From contig JAQGDQ010000350.1 in NCBI GenBank assembly GCA_030141605.1, forward strand, positions 185,489 to 249,488: a stretch of 64,000 nt of DNA. Direction: 5' to 3'. Position 1 is the first letter of the stretch. Every line of letters starts with the position of its first letter. Positions 11,015 through 22,321 of this stretch are shown here, one piece after another. The position numbers were made by a program, and so were the translations under genes. The notes under the pieces are model-generated. The model saw nothing but the letters and a program-made list of their open reading frames with translations, had not been told where the DNA came from and searched no databases. Source of the stretch: Tubiluchus corallicola (lineage: Eukaryota; Priapulida; Priapulimorpha; Priapulimorphida; Tubiluchidae).

Positions 11015-14000
11015 TTAACTGTAATAAAATACTGCATAAAATATACAAGTTGCCGCAGTTGTGTGAATTTCTGATGCTCTACTTCTTACAGATATTACCG
11101 TCGATTTGCAGACTTTACCATCCATGCATTCTGAATTTTTATGAAAATATTTCACTTCGTCGATCCAATTCAAATAGTAGGAGACTTTAACCATCACAGA
11201 TATTACTTTAAAACAATCATAGCGTCCATTCTCATTGCTATCCAATCCTATTATAGTCGATAATACACCAATTACCTGACGTCGGTTTTTCCAAATGACT
11301 GGTCCACCTATATCACCCTACAAATGAATGAAAGATATTACAGCCAGTTGTAATCATTGTCACGTGACACACGTCAAAATAGATAAATTCGCCTATAAAC
11401 AGACGAAAGTTATTATAGACCACTGTAATCACGGACACTTATCTTCCTGTCTAACGAATTTAAGTAATGAACTAAAGAAGACAATATGGGGGTAAAAAAA
11501 TTATCAAGCTGATAATTAAATTTAGCAATAAGCTGGTGATTAACAAGGTAGTGAATAAAAGAGGCGAATAGTGACAATTTTCACGCTAATTAATTAAATC
11601 CAAAAATTTTGATGATTATCGAACTAATGAATTAAATAAAGCATACTGGTGATTAATTAAACTATTGAATTAAAGTCAAGAATATTGGTGGTTAATTAAA
11701 CCAATGGATTGAGTCAAGTATAGTATGTATAACACAGCGCTACTTTGGTGCCACTTTGGACAGCAGAGGGCCATTACGCTTGCATCAGTTAGAATGCATG
11801 CCCTTGTAAAGGTAAATTTCATGCATTTGATGTGGATAACTACACCTGGATAAGAAAATTATGGGGGATGAAGATAATAACAAAATTGTTACGCCAAAAC
11901 CAAAGATTTTCTACACATTTTTGAGATATTTTGCAGAAAAACTGCCAGTTTTTATCCTTTGTCTTTGTCACATTACAGGTTGCAGTATGGAAATTGACTC
12001 AGCGATTTACTTTACCTTTTTCTTAATTCTTTAGCATTAATATAGGCATGCAATCCTAGACAGATCTAATCATTTGTCAGTTGCAAGGAAACAGGATATC
12101 GTAAGAACTTTTCTAAAGTTATTTTGTTAAACTTCATTAACTTGTTAAAGTCCAGATGTTTATTAGTTAAATGAGTTTGTTTCCCTGTCCTAACTTCTTG
12201 TGGACAATTTCCTACTGATACAACTATGATAGAACACGTAATTGCATATACATTGCATCTTAGGTTCCTTTAGGTTATGTATTACAGATCACACTTAAGC
12301 ATATTAACTTCAAATAGGCATCTCCTTTTAATTATCAATTCTGTCACAATTTCACACATTGAGGTTCAATATTGTTTTTGGTTACCGAAAAAGTTGGAAC
12401 TTAACCTGGGTAATCACTCGGATTTTTTTCAAAAATAATACACCGGGCAAAGTAACGATTTATAAATCAGAATATGATGGTCTCAACAAAAACTCATTTT
12501 TTCAACTCCTATGAGTAGTAATAGTATAGTTTTGTTGTTTACACTTACATGAGTAAATTTCCTCATGTACATGCGTTTATACATGAGCGTTTTATACTTA
12601 AATTAATAGTATGGTTCTATTTTATGCTTATGCTAGTAGCATTCTGTGTTGTTTAAATGTTGATAGGTAGTATTGTTTTACTGGTTGTTAAATGAAAACA
12701 ATAGTATGTCTACGCTACTGGAAACAGTATACTTACATAAGTAGTACAGCGCGATTCATGGCGTGCGCAAAAAACAACTGGCGGCCTCGAGTAATATGGC
12801 TCGCATGTGTAATTATTCGCAATTAAAAGAGCTTTTTGTAAATTATCTTGTATTGGCAAATCTGAAAGAAAAGTAAAATTCTAAGCATATAAGCTTAATG
12901 AGTGATATATCAAACGTCATAAACCAAACGGGAAAGAAGTTGTAGAAAAAATATGTTACAAATAGAATGCATGTTTGCATATGTTTGTTTACACAATCTT
13001 TCCTGAACCTATTTGCCTCTTATATTATTCCACATTATGATTTGCTTTGATACTTAATTATTAGTTGGTCCCTTCCATCTATTTGAATTTTGCGTACCAC
13101 GGTCAAGCTCGCCCCATCCCACGACAGTAATTCCTTGTCCAACATAATGGTGAACGTCACAAACTGGTAGTGGTGCAGGTTGAATATCGCTGGTAAACTT
13201 CACTCGTTCATTCATTCTCAAAAGGGCTATGTCATTACGCGGGCCACGTGAAAAATTAAAAGCAGGATGCACTTTGAACCAAGCCACCTGTAAAAATACT
13301 TAACTAAACTTTGTACAACTTAGTGAATTAATCAATCAAATAGCCGTCCAATTATCTCACTCAAAGAGATTTTTAACTGTTTTTTTCTTTATTTAGTTTA
13401 TTACTTTATTTTATTTCCACAATGCCAATAAAAAACAGCATTGTTATAATTTGCAAAGAGGAAGTTATGTTAGTACAACAAATAAACAAAATTTAAATTC
13501 ATAATAAATTGATATAACGGCTCAGTGATAATGCATTACTAAATCTTATGGTTTACATCAAAGATCAATTGTTATAACAAATTTGTTGTGGAAAGAATTG
13601 ATGGCTGAAAAAATGCGTCACTAAGATATATGTATGCATTGGGGTGGCTGTGGTGTGGTGTGGTGTTATGGTGTGTTGTTGTGTGGTGCGGTTTAATGTG
13701 ATGGATGTGGTGTGGTTTGGCGTGGGGTGATGAAAGAGATGTGGTGTGGTCAGGTGAGGTGACGTTAATATGGAATACAATTTAAAATTATACAAATTTT
13801 ACTTGCTTGTACGAACTAATCCAGAAAAAAATTGAAATTTAACTTCTGTTGATTATTTGAACACAAATTGATTGAAACAAAAACACAGCATGAACATATT
13901 TGAAGATTTTGGTAGTTCTTTACTAGCTTTAAACATAAGAAATTGATTTACATAACCTGATTATGTGTTTATAAGTATGTGTGAGCAAGGAAAGAGTGTA

Positions 14001-17000
14001 TAGGTGTAGCTTTTGTATTGTACACAAATGTATACATATCATAATAATGTATATAGCAGATACTATTTATATTATAATAGTGTAGATGTGGCTTTTGTAT
14101 TGCATACAAATGTATATTTACATCATAATAGTGCATGGGCAACGCTTACCCAACGAGTTATTGTCGGTTGAGAGAGTATATTGCTTCCCAGATGTATTTG
14201 CAAATGTTCTCCTGGAGTTTCACTGCAAAACGACAATTTTGTGTTACTTTTAAAATTCTAAACTTGTTTTTCAAGATGGACGTTGTAGATTAGATAAACC
14301 AATTCGTACTACACGAATTATTATCTACACAAAATGTTGTTTATCAAGCATAATTATGACACAAAACCCACCCTCACAGCAACTATAAATTATTACATTA
14401 CGTTACCTAAAAAGACACTCTGTTACTACGATATTCCGATTTGCTGCAAACTATTTATAATTAATTCGGATATAAGAGATACCTGGGCACAGATACTTGT
14501 ATTCATAATACTTATATTCATGTTGTAAAATACACTTTTGAGTTTTATCGATCAAGGAATACACCATTACATAAATGTCTTTTCCTGCTAGAGCAAATAT
14601 TCTTGTTAGAAATTTTTTATTTTCCATTAAAGATGTTAATACACAATGGTTTAAGACCTATTGCGCAAGCATCTATGGTATTGTGGAGAAACTACAATAC
14701 CAATATTATTAAAGAATGGAAGGCTAGTTCGTAGGAAGGAACATTCCTAGTTGTGAGCGCTCACAAGCGCATAAGTTAAATGCTTGTAAAATTATCGAAT
14801 CGTAATTTTTGTTAACTGCTTTGGTAATTGTTTAATAAAAGCTATCATCACTGTTACTGCTTTTGTTGAATTACTTTGCTGAATTGGAAGTAATTGTAAG
14901 TGTATTCTCGTTAAAGACGCTATCTGCTTCAGGAAACTAGAGTATTCACATTGAAATGGCTTATTGCGGGAGCCAGCTTGATAACTCGAGAGATAAAGAT
15001 CTATTTCACAATGCGTATTTCGTGGTTCAAGGTCGTGTGGGAAATTATCATTGCCCTATAGATCAAACCTAAGCTCTCGGAGTCGGGCAATTAATCGATC
15101 ACAAATTAATTGTCTTAAAGAAATGAATTAATGAATTAATGAATGTGGATTAATGAAATAAGTCATTAGTATAAAAGTTAAATCGACAGTACCTTTACGT
15201 ACTTTCTTATGAATACACTTGGCGGGGCTTTGTGCAACAACAGCTTATGGTTGCATTAGCTGCATTAGCAAACTAAGCCACAGATAAAATGCATATATAC
15301 GTTAACGACTGTAAGCAGTAAAGGAAAGCTGCTTTAAATAGTGATTTTGAACAGGTGAAAAATTATTAAATTAATCATTCAAGGTTAAATGGTTGACGAT
15401 GTAAGAGTAAATTATCGTCGTGGATAGAAGCCCAGCCAGGTGTTGCATAGCACATTATCAGCTGATGTTCGTCCGGCAACTCAGAAGTAAAGATCAATGA
15501 TGTAATAATTATGCGCAGAAGCTCATGGCGCATTAGGAGTTCGACAATAGTGCTTTGAGGCCCGCACCTCGGGGGAGATTAGGAACAGACGTTAAGACGG
15601 AGAGCTGGCATTACCATCCTCTTATATTTACCGTGTTGTGTTTAATATTTAATAAATGCGTAGTTTATTAAATAAAGTCTTGATAGTTCGCCATGCTCAT
15701 TGTGGCTACCTCCCGCACCACACAATAAACAACAACAATCAGCAAGCAGCTTTATCCACTATAATAAACAGACTTTAACGCACTTTCTACACCAATTATT
15801 TTACTTAAGCTTACATGCTTACTCAAAAACGCAACGAGCCGCCGTCATGATCCACATATTATCGATGAGAGTTCCACCACAATGAGGTTTATTCCGTACT
15901 ACAAGACCAACCTTTAGGTAAAAAAATTACAAAACAAGTGATACAAATTACCCGCGCTTATTTTCTGTGATTAAAAATGATTATAAATATTTCTGTTGCA
16001 GAAAAGTGAGATGTTCCTAGTTTGTTTACTTCTACTGAAAGCATAAAAATGACCAGAATAACTGCTACACCTCAGATGTACTTCATGCACTAATGAGAAT
16101 ATTCATCCTCAGTCTTTATAAACCACGTCAAACAGATGCTTACTCAAAACTAAAATGAATGCAGCATAGCCTGCAATTGAAATTGAGTTTGGTGGCAGTA
16201 TTGGATTTTCTAAAATGCGGATGCTGCCAATACTTGCGCCCTAGTTTAACTGCATGCTGGCCAGAAAAAGCGGATCTCTTCAAACTCTTATTTTGGTTAC
16301 AAAAACAGATTATTAAAAATTCAATATGGCAGCATGAGGGAACTTTCACTTGGTTTTGTGTAGACACAGAATTGTTGCTTGCTGATCAATATTGAATTAA
16401 AGCCTGTCTTAATCATTAGGATGTGGCTTGCAGACGTTGCCAGGAATTGCAATCTGCAAGTATGGCATTCAAATCTAGGTTCACTCTACACTTTTTCTTT
16501 ATTTTTGTGTTTAGTCCATTTCAATAATCATGAACTAATTTCAACTAGCTGAAACAACATCCAAGATAACTGGGATTATAGCAACCGGTCAGCTAATATG
16601 TCTTGTCTAAACCCTCGGTAAAGCAGGAACTTTGAATTTGCAAAGTAACAGCCTTATGGAAGCATTATTATTGACGTTTATTATTAACTTTTCTGTATAA
16701 ACAGAAGTTAGTGGTTTCCTACTTACTTGTTCAATAATTTTCGTGCGTTGAATTTCTCATTGAATTCTACATTCCTATATGAAAAGGATAACACGAAATT
16801 TCAGTTTTTGGGAAAATAACTCATTTGATATGCATACCACAAACGGAAATTCCCTCCCAATTACATCCTGTCCTCCTCGAATTCTTGGTTCAGCTGTCAA
16901 ATTGGCAACTAAAAAACAATAAAACAGGCAACAGAGTGCAAATCATACCTTCACCAGATGTTGTTACATTTGTGATCTTTGATGGCGTCTTTAATTCGTC

Positions 17001-17462
17001 AATAAAATAAAATAAATAGCATATACGCATGCGCATTAGATACACAAATTTTTTATTCTAAATTATTTTATGTAGATCAGGGGAGGAAGTAGATGAAAGT
17101 TGAGTCTGTGTAATTAATTTTAGATGCATTTGAAACCTGTTACTGATTCTCTTTAATTTCTTTTTAAACTGGTGGAGAGATTTTACTTTTTTTATTTCAA
17201 TTCCTTGTTAATAAGGCTTAAGCAACAACGTCTTACCCAATTGTAACCACGCAGTGCATCACAGCTGTAATGGACGAATTATTATCCAGGATCTTCATTG
17301 GGTAAATGAGTTTGTCTTATACAGATTATTTAAAAGTTACTGAGACTAACCTTCGTTAAGTGAACCATTGGCAGTTGTAGAACGTGGAACTGATGCAGAA
17401 ATACATTGGTCAAACCAAAACCATGTAGTACACACTAACGAAAGTAAAGCAGCTGGTTTCAT
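11015..17462 (-). CDS. Secreted serine protease homologue, gene B: catalytic His and Ser replaced
   Basis: Seven coding exons: 17462-17351, 16893-16838, 15911-15823, 14222-14150, 13287-13098, 12861-12737 and 11317-11015. All have GT/AG borders and phases fit; the sum is 948 nt (315 aa plus stop). Residues 1-23 form a signal peptide (MKPAALLSLVCTTWFWF...). PRIRGGQD (40-47) is the activation site. CGGTLIDNMWIMTAARC places Arg82 where the catalytic His belongs. NDIAL at 128-132 keeps the Asp. Exon 6 gives VVFCARHESRCTTY. Exon 7 starts GDIGGPVIW, with Ile218 in place of the catalytic Ser, then continues VSYYLNWIDE and a 50-residue Cys-containing tail. The fold looks intact and the frame is open, so a non-catalytic secreted homologue fits better than a pseudogene. 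The substrate or partner is unknown. Confidence 0.87.
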
Positions 17463-17500
17463 CTATGGCTCACAGACAAGACCACATTCCTGAAAATGAT
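12400..17500 (-). repeat. Segmental duplication, copy B
   Basis: This is the main block homologous to about 270-6,500. The upstream flank resumes at about 20,698-21,150 after a 3-kb interval of (CT)n arrays and inserted sequence that copy A lacks. The intron between exons 3 and 4 is about 1 kb longer than in copy A. Confidence 0.8.
15437..15730. mobile_element. Possible solo LTR or other insertion in a gene B intron
   Basis: This stretch is GC-richer than its surroundings (AGGCCCGCACCTCGGGGGAG), carries AATAAA-type signals near 15,650-15,680, starts TGTTGCATAGC and ends near CCGCACCACACA. It has no match in the shorter corresponding intron of gene A. I found no target duplication or second LTR, so the call is weak. 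Confidence 0.25.
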
Positions 17501-17589
17501 AATAAAAAAAGATTAATAATGTGCCTGCAACATTGAAGAAACTGGCATAATGATTCCAAATAATATTACCTAGTTTGGAATCATTAATA

Positions 17590-17690
17590 CTTACTGACCA
17601 AATCAAACCAAAAACAAGATGTACACACTAGCGAAAGTAAAGCAGCAGATATTAAAACTGACTAGACTACATTCCTGAAAATGATAATCA
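17590..17690 (-). pseudogene. Relic of a third protease first exon
   Basis: On the minus strand the frame reads SAALLSLVCTSCFWFD, closely matching the signal peptides of genes A and B, preceded by the same acceptor context (ATTTTCAGGAATG). The start codon position reads ATA instead of ATG. It lies 130 bp upstream of the gene B first exon, so it is a partial duplicate of that exon. Confidence 0.7.
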
Positions 17691-17706
17691 AAAATAATAA
17701 ATAATC

Positions 17707-18022
17707 TTGCTCTCTCTCTCTCTCTGTCAGTCTCTCTCCCTCTTTCTCTCTCAGCTCCCTCTCTCGCTCTCTTTCTCTCTCTCTATGTCTCTTTCTTTCT
17801 CTCACTTTGTCTGTCTCTCTCTTCCTCTTTCACTCTCAGCTCTCTCTCTCTCCTCTCCCTCTTTGTCTCTCTCTCTCTCTCTCTCTCGCTCTCTTTCTTT
17901 CTCTCTCAGATCTTTCTCTCTGTCCCTCTCTTTCTCTCTCTCTCGCGCTCTCTTTCTCTCTCTCTCTCTCGCTCAACTTCTCTCTCTCTCTTTCTCTCTC
18001 TCCCTCCCTCTCTTTCTCTCTT

Positions 18023-18061
<39 letters not shown>

Positions 18062-18148
18062 TACTCTCTTACACTTTTTCTCTTACACTCTTTCTCTCTC
18101 TTTCTCCTGATCTCTCCCTCTTGCTTTCTCTCTCTCGCTTGCTCTCTT

Positions 18149-18192
<44 letters not shown>

Positions 18193-18358
18193 TCTCTCTC
18201 TTTGTCTGTCTCTCTCTCCCTCTTTCTCTCTGAGTTCTCTCTCCTCTCTCTCTCTCTTTCTCTCTCTATGTCTCTATGTCTCTTTCTCTCTCTCTCTCTT
18301 TCTCTTGGTCTGTCTCTCTCTCTCTTTATCTGTCTCTCTCTCCCTCTTTCTCTCTCAG

Positions 18359-18401
<43 letters not shown>

Positions 18402-18546
18402 ATCTGTCTCTCTCTCCCTCTTTCTCTCTTAGCTCTCTCTCCTCTGTATCTCTTTCTCTCTCTCTCGCGCTCTTTTTCCTTCTCTTTCGCTCTCTTTCTC
18501 TCTATCTTGCTCTCTTTCTCTCTCTCTCTCTCTTTCTCTCTATCTA

Positions 18547-18580
<34 letters not shown>

Positions 18581-18602
18581 GCTTTCTCTGTCTCTCCCTC
18601 TT
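17707..18602. repeat. (CT)n-rich polypyrimidine array, ~0.9 kb
   Basis: Almost pure TCTC with scattered CTTT and CCTC variants on the plus strand. The long Ser/Leu-rich and Arg/Glu-rich frames on both strands are artefacts. Mirror-symmetric polypyrimidine DNA of this length can form triplex structures and is prone to length change. Confidence 0.97.
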
Positions 18603-19027
18603 TTTAAAAATGACTCATAATACTGCCTAGCTACAACTGTGTTCAATCCTCTTAATCTTTAAAATAAATCAATAGTTCATAAAGTGTCTAGTAATTAAAA
18701 TATCACTCACCCAAGCGGCAGTCAGTGCAAAAGAAATCTGCAAAAACAAAAAGGAAAGAAAAACACACACAAGTATATATGAACAATAAAATAAATAAAT
18801 TAAAATAATGATAACAAAAATTGCAGATCTCTTTCTTCGATTCACGTTCAAGTTTACACGCTGAAAGTATAAACCAGAATGACACTTCTTTGCACGAAGC
18901 CTTCCAAACTCGCGTAGTCTTGGAAACGCAAACGCGTCTTGAAAACAATGGGCGACTGTCATTGTACTGCGTCTATAGTTTTAATAACTTCCCAACCTTA
19001 CATATATTATGCTATGAAAAATTTGAA
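18603..19027. other. Unique spacer between (CT)n arrays
   Basis: No gene supported. On the minus strand a 27-nt segment (18,740-18,711) is bounded by a good acceptor (TTTGTTTTTGCAG) and donor (GTGAGTG), so it could be a small upstream or 5' UTR exon, but nothing else supports it. Confidence 0.3.
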
Positions 19028-19070
19028 AACTCTCTCTCTCTCACTCTGTTTCTCTCTCTCTCCCTCTTTC
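19028..19070. repeat. Short (CT)n tract
   Basis: About 40 bp of TCTC repeats on the plus strand, followed by about 100 bp of ordinary sequence before the next array. Confidence 0.9.
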
Positions 19071-19170
19071 TCCTACCAACATTCACACAGTTACTCTATC
19101 ACATTCTTTGCGAAAATATATATCCAGTGCATGCTAAAACTTTTTATAAATTATGCAAATATTCACTAAA

Positions 19171-19371
19171 CACATCTTTCTCTCTCTCTCTCTCTCTCTT
19201 GCTCTCTCTTTCTCTCGCTCTCTTTCTCTCTCTTTCTTTCTTCTCTCTCTCTTTCTTTCTGTCTCTCTGTCTTTCTCTCGCTCTCTTTCTCTCTCTCTCT
19301 TTCTTTATCTCTCTCTTTCTTTCTGTCTCTCTCTCTTTCTTTCTGTCTCGCTCGCTCTCTCTCTCTCTCTT

Positions 19372-19446
<75 letters not shown>
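19171..19446. repeat. (CT)n array
   Basis: About 275 bp of TCTC and TTTC repeats. The last 80 bp are nearly pure (CT)n, ending abruptly at TCTCGTCACG, where a unique segment starts. Confidence 0.95.
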
Positions 19447-19448
<2 letters not shown>

Positions 19449-20461
19449 ACGTAGTTTTGTGTAGTTTTCGAGCAACAACGGCTCTGATAAATGGTGACAA
19501 AAATGTTCATTTAGAGAGAAAGGTAATTAAAACAAGTGTTAAGTAATTGTGCGTCTTGTTGTGGACATTACTTTGGTATTATTAGATATGCTGTAAGTGG
19601 AGCGGTTTTGTATTTATTTGAAAAAAAACCTATACTAGAAATAGCCATAATCATAATTAATTACAAGAACCACATGGTCAAACGGGTTTGGCCATTCTTA
19701 ATTGCCGCCATTCTCGCCACGGCCGATTGGGATTGGTCTTTATTCCATAATGACTCTGTTAACGTGCGTTTTGTGTAGACGGAAGTATCCGGACGCTACA
19801 ACAAGAATTGAATTTGGCTATTTGATCCTGTGCAGCAAAGGTTATTGTGAGAGAATTTCAGAAAGTAATGGTACAGTTGCACCAGTACCTTTTACTAGCA
19901 GCAATCAAGATGATCTAAGTGATAAGAGCAAGTTTGTTCATCTGCATAATGAGCTTAATTATTTTGCTCAAAATCAGTTAGAAGCAGGAGTAGCTTTTAC
20001 TGCCTACTGTCTCTTATTCATGACTTTTACACATGATTGGAGTAATGCATGTCTACTTGGAGACATTTTAATAATTGTAATATCTTAAAACTCAAAATTG
20101 CGCACAATGTGTCAAAAAGATTATTTTTCGGATATGCATATGATTACTGTGCTCGTGAGATGAGTGTTGAAATTCATGTGATGTATTTTGATGTATTACG
20201 TAGAAAATCTGTCTTAAGTTTAATGAAAAGATTTGATACTAGTGATAATTTAATGGGCCAGAAAATTTTAGTAAGCGATGCTAAATTTACTTCGCACAAA
20301 AGACAGCAATGGTGGAGACTATTATTGTAATTTTCATGTTTATCTAAGTTGGTGTGTGATTTGTTTGTATTGGGTTTTTGTTTTTATGATATTGTATGTT
20401 GTATATATGTAAATTATAATATGAACTAATGATTTAAATAAAGAACTAAATCAAAATCAAA
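19447..20461 (+). other. Unique ~1-kb segment between (CT)n arrays, with unrecognised ORFs and a poly(A) signal
   Basis: Two overlapping plus-strand frames (19,702-20,088, 128 codons; 20,049-20,330, 93 codons) do not resemble any family I know. The first reads EFGYLILCSKGYCERISESN with low-repeat composition, so it might be part of a real or degraded coding exon. An AATAAA at about 20,436 is followed by AAATCAAAATCAAA directly before the next (CT)n array, which resembles the 3' end of a retroposed transcript. Copy A of the duplication lacks this segment, so it is an insertion in copy B. Confidence 0.35.
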
Positions 20462-20655
20462 TCTCTTTCTCTCTCTCTCGCTCCCCCTCTCTCTCTTTCT
20501 CTTGCTCTCTCTCCCTCTCTCTCTCTCTTGCTCCCTCTCTCTCGCTCTTTCTCTCTCTCTCTCTCTCTTTTTCTTTCTCACTTTCTTTCTTTCGCTCTCG
20601 CTCTCGATGCAAAGTCTGCACTCTTTCTTTCGCTCTCGCTCTCGATGCAAAGTCT
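20462..20655. repeat. (CT)n array with a duplicated 46-bp end
   Basis: TCTC and TTTC repeats end in two copies of a segment containing GCTCTCGATGCAAAGTCTGC (near 20,601 and 20,638). On the plus strand unique duplicated DNA resumes at about 20,660. Confidence 0.9.
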
Positions 20656-20701
20656 GCAGCACTTTATGATCAACCAATATTTTACTCATCAGAACATATA
20701 T

Positions 20702-20785
20702 TGCGGCGATCTGTGCAGTTTTATGTAGGGATTCCGTATTTCATGCAAGTGGTATGGGTTCGGTACTCGCACTGGGTATGATAAT
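20702..20785 (+). repeat. tRNA-derived SINE head, copy 2
   Basis: Homologous to 6,526-6,620. The B-box-like element here is GGTTCGGTACTC. It marks the return of the duplicated flank after the (CT)n interval. Confidence 0.45.
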
Positions 20786-21179
20786 GTGTAAGTTTAAACC
20801 CAAGCCTTTTACCTTGTACAGGGAGAGTGTGTACACATTTGAATTGTTGCCGAGGTAGATCTGGTTTGTAGGCTAAATCTTAAAGGCATGCTCTTATAAT
20901 AAGTCACGCTTGCGTCACGTCACAATGTCTCTTTCGATCAGTGGGGCCTACCCATAACTGCCCTCTGGTGTACTGCGTATGTAAATACTAGCTTTTTCCT
21001 TTGCAAATACAATGCATTTCCTTATAAATACAATGCATATGTCTTTAAACTTAGACCTTGTTCTAAGCCGAGCAATTGGAAGAAGGAGGTTTAAATTCAG
21101 ATCCCTAACCCCCAGCACCAGTTAAAAAGGATGCAAGTAAAGCAATTCGTTTTAATGAATTTACAAAATGCTTTGGGAG

Positions 21180-21784
21180 TGTCACGGATTCCCGTGATTG
21201 AATTCTACTCTACAGCATTGTAAACTAGTTTATTCCGGTTCTATAACCTTTGCAAATTTATCTAGAGTGATTCAATTAGGTTAACCTTGAGTTAATCATA
21301 CGGGCTTCATTCCGAAGCTATAAATTCCTTCGTCACCATTGTACAGGTGAGCATTTGACGGTTGCTTTTCCTACAAGCAGACGTCAAATGGTCCGCCTAA
21401 TTCGTTAGGTGAATTTTTTTCCCCCTTTCTTTAATAGTTTTTTTTGGTTATGTGCTGATGTGTATCTATAATTAGATTTACTGCTGTTATAAGAAGTAAC
21501 TATGTAATTGCGACAAATCTTGTGAATTGAATAAACTTTATTTGGGTGGCCACTCCTTTTTAAACCAATGGTTATGCGGTTTTTGTTAAGAGTTAAAATT
21601 TAGTCTAAATTATGTTTCAGTAACAGCAAACCATTCTAATTATCAACTCGTAGACTTAAGCGTTATGCACCTTTCTCTATAAAAACCATACTAGACTATA
21701 TACACTTCCACGTAATTGTTTAATTAAGAACCAGGCCGACGTCTCTCCCACAAAACATTTATGAAAAAAAGAGCATTTTTCACA
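21180..21784 (+). repeat. 5' LTR of the BEL/Pao retrotransposon (605 bp)
   Basis: Starts TGTCACGGATTCCCGTGA and ends ATTTTTCACA, followed at once by TGGTGCC, which fits a tRNA primer-binding site. It differs from the 3' LTR at only a few substitutions and homopolymer indels. An AATAAA lies at 21,530-21,535. A strong stem is possible from CATTTGACG and CGTCAAATG 20-odd bases apart (about 21,351-21,391). Confidence 0.95.
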
Positions 21785-22321
21785 TGGTGCCTCACACCGG
21801 TTTTGCTTAAATTAAATCCGTAAATATTTGAAGTGTGAGCACTTGCTAGGCTGCTTAAATTTTGCAAATTTTGCTGCTGTCCAAAAAGTTCTTTGCCCTC
21901 GGGAGGGTTTTTCATATTTTTATAGTCAGTTTTATAAATTATATGCGCTCGAGTCATTTAGTTTAGCGCTACTGATACAAATAAGCTGACGTTGATAAGA
22001 CCTGTAGAGAAGCACAAGGCTTACTATAATAGTAAGATATAACGCTATAACTTGAATCATACGTTTGTTGTATTCTTAATGGTAGCCTTTGGTATTGATT
22101 TTATGCTTCTCGTAAGGCACGTAATTTGTGACAGCAAAACTAAATATTGTAATTTCTACCTTTTATTTTCAGCCTAGCATAGTATATAGTCTGATAACAT
22201 ATTTTATTTTACAGCTTACTTCGCTGACAAATTTTTTCTACAGGTTTACGAGTTTAACTAGGACGTTTTGCTGTACAGCTTAAATCTAGGTCATTTTTGT
22301 TTATAGCTGTAGCATAGGCTC

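Noticed and set aside
17707-18646. Long Ser/Leu and Arg/Glu frames on both strands
   Set aside because: They are translations of a (CT)n simple repeat.
18669-18962. Minus-strand frame beginning MTVAHCFQ, similar to the TAAHC motif of proteases
   Set aside because: The flanking residues do not match any protease exon, and the surrounding sequence has no homology to genes A or B.
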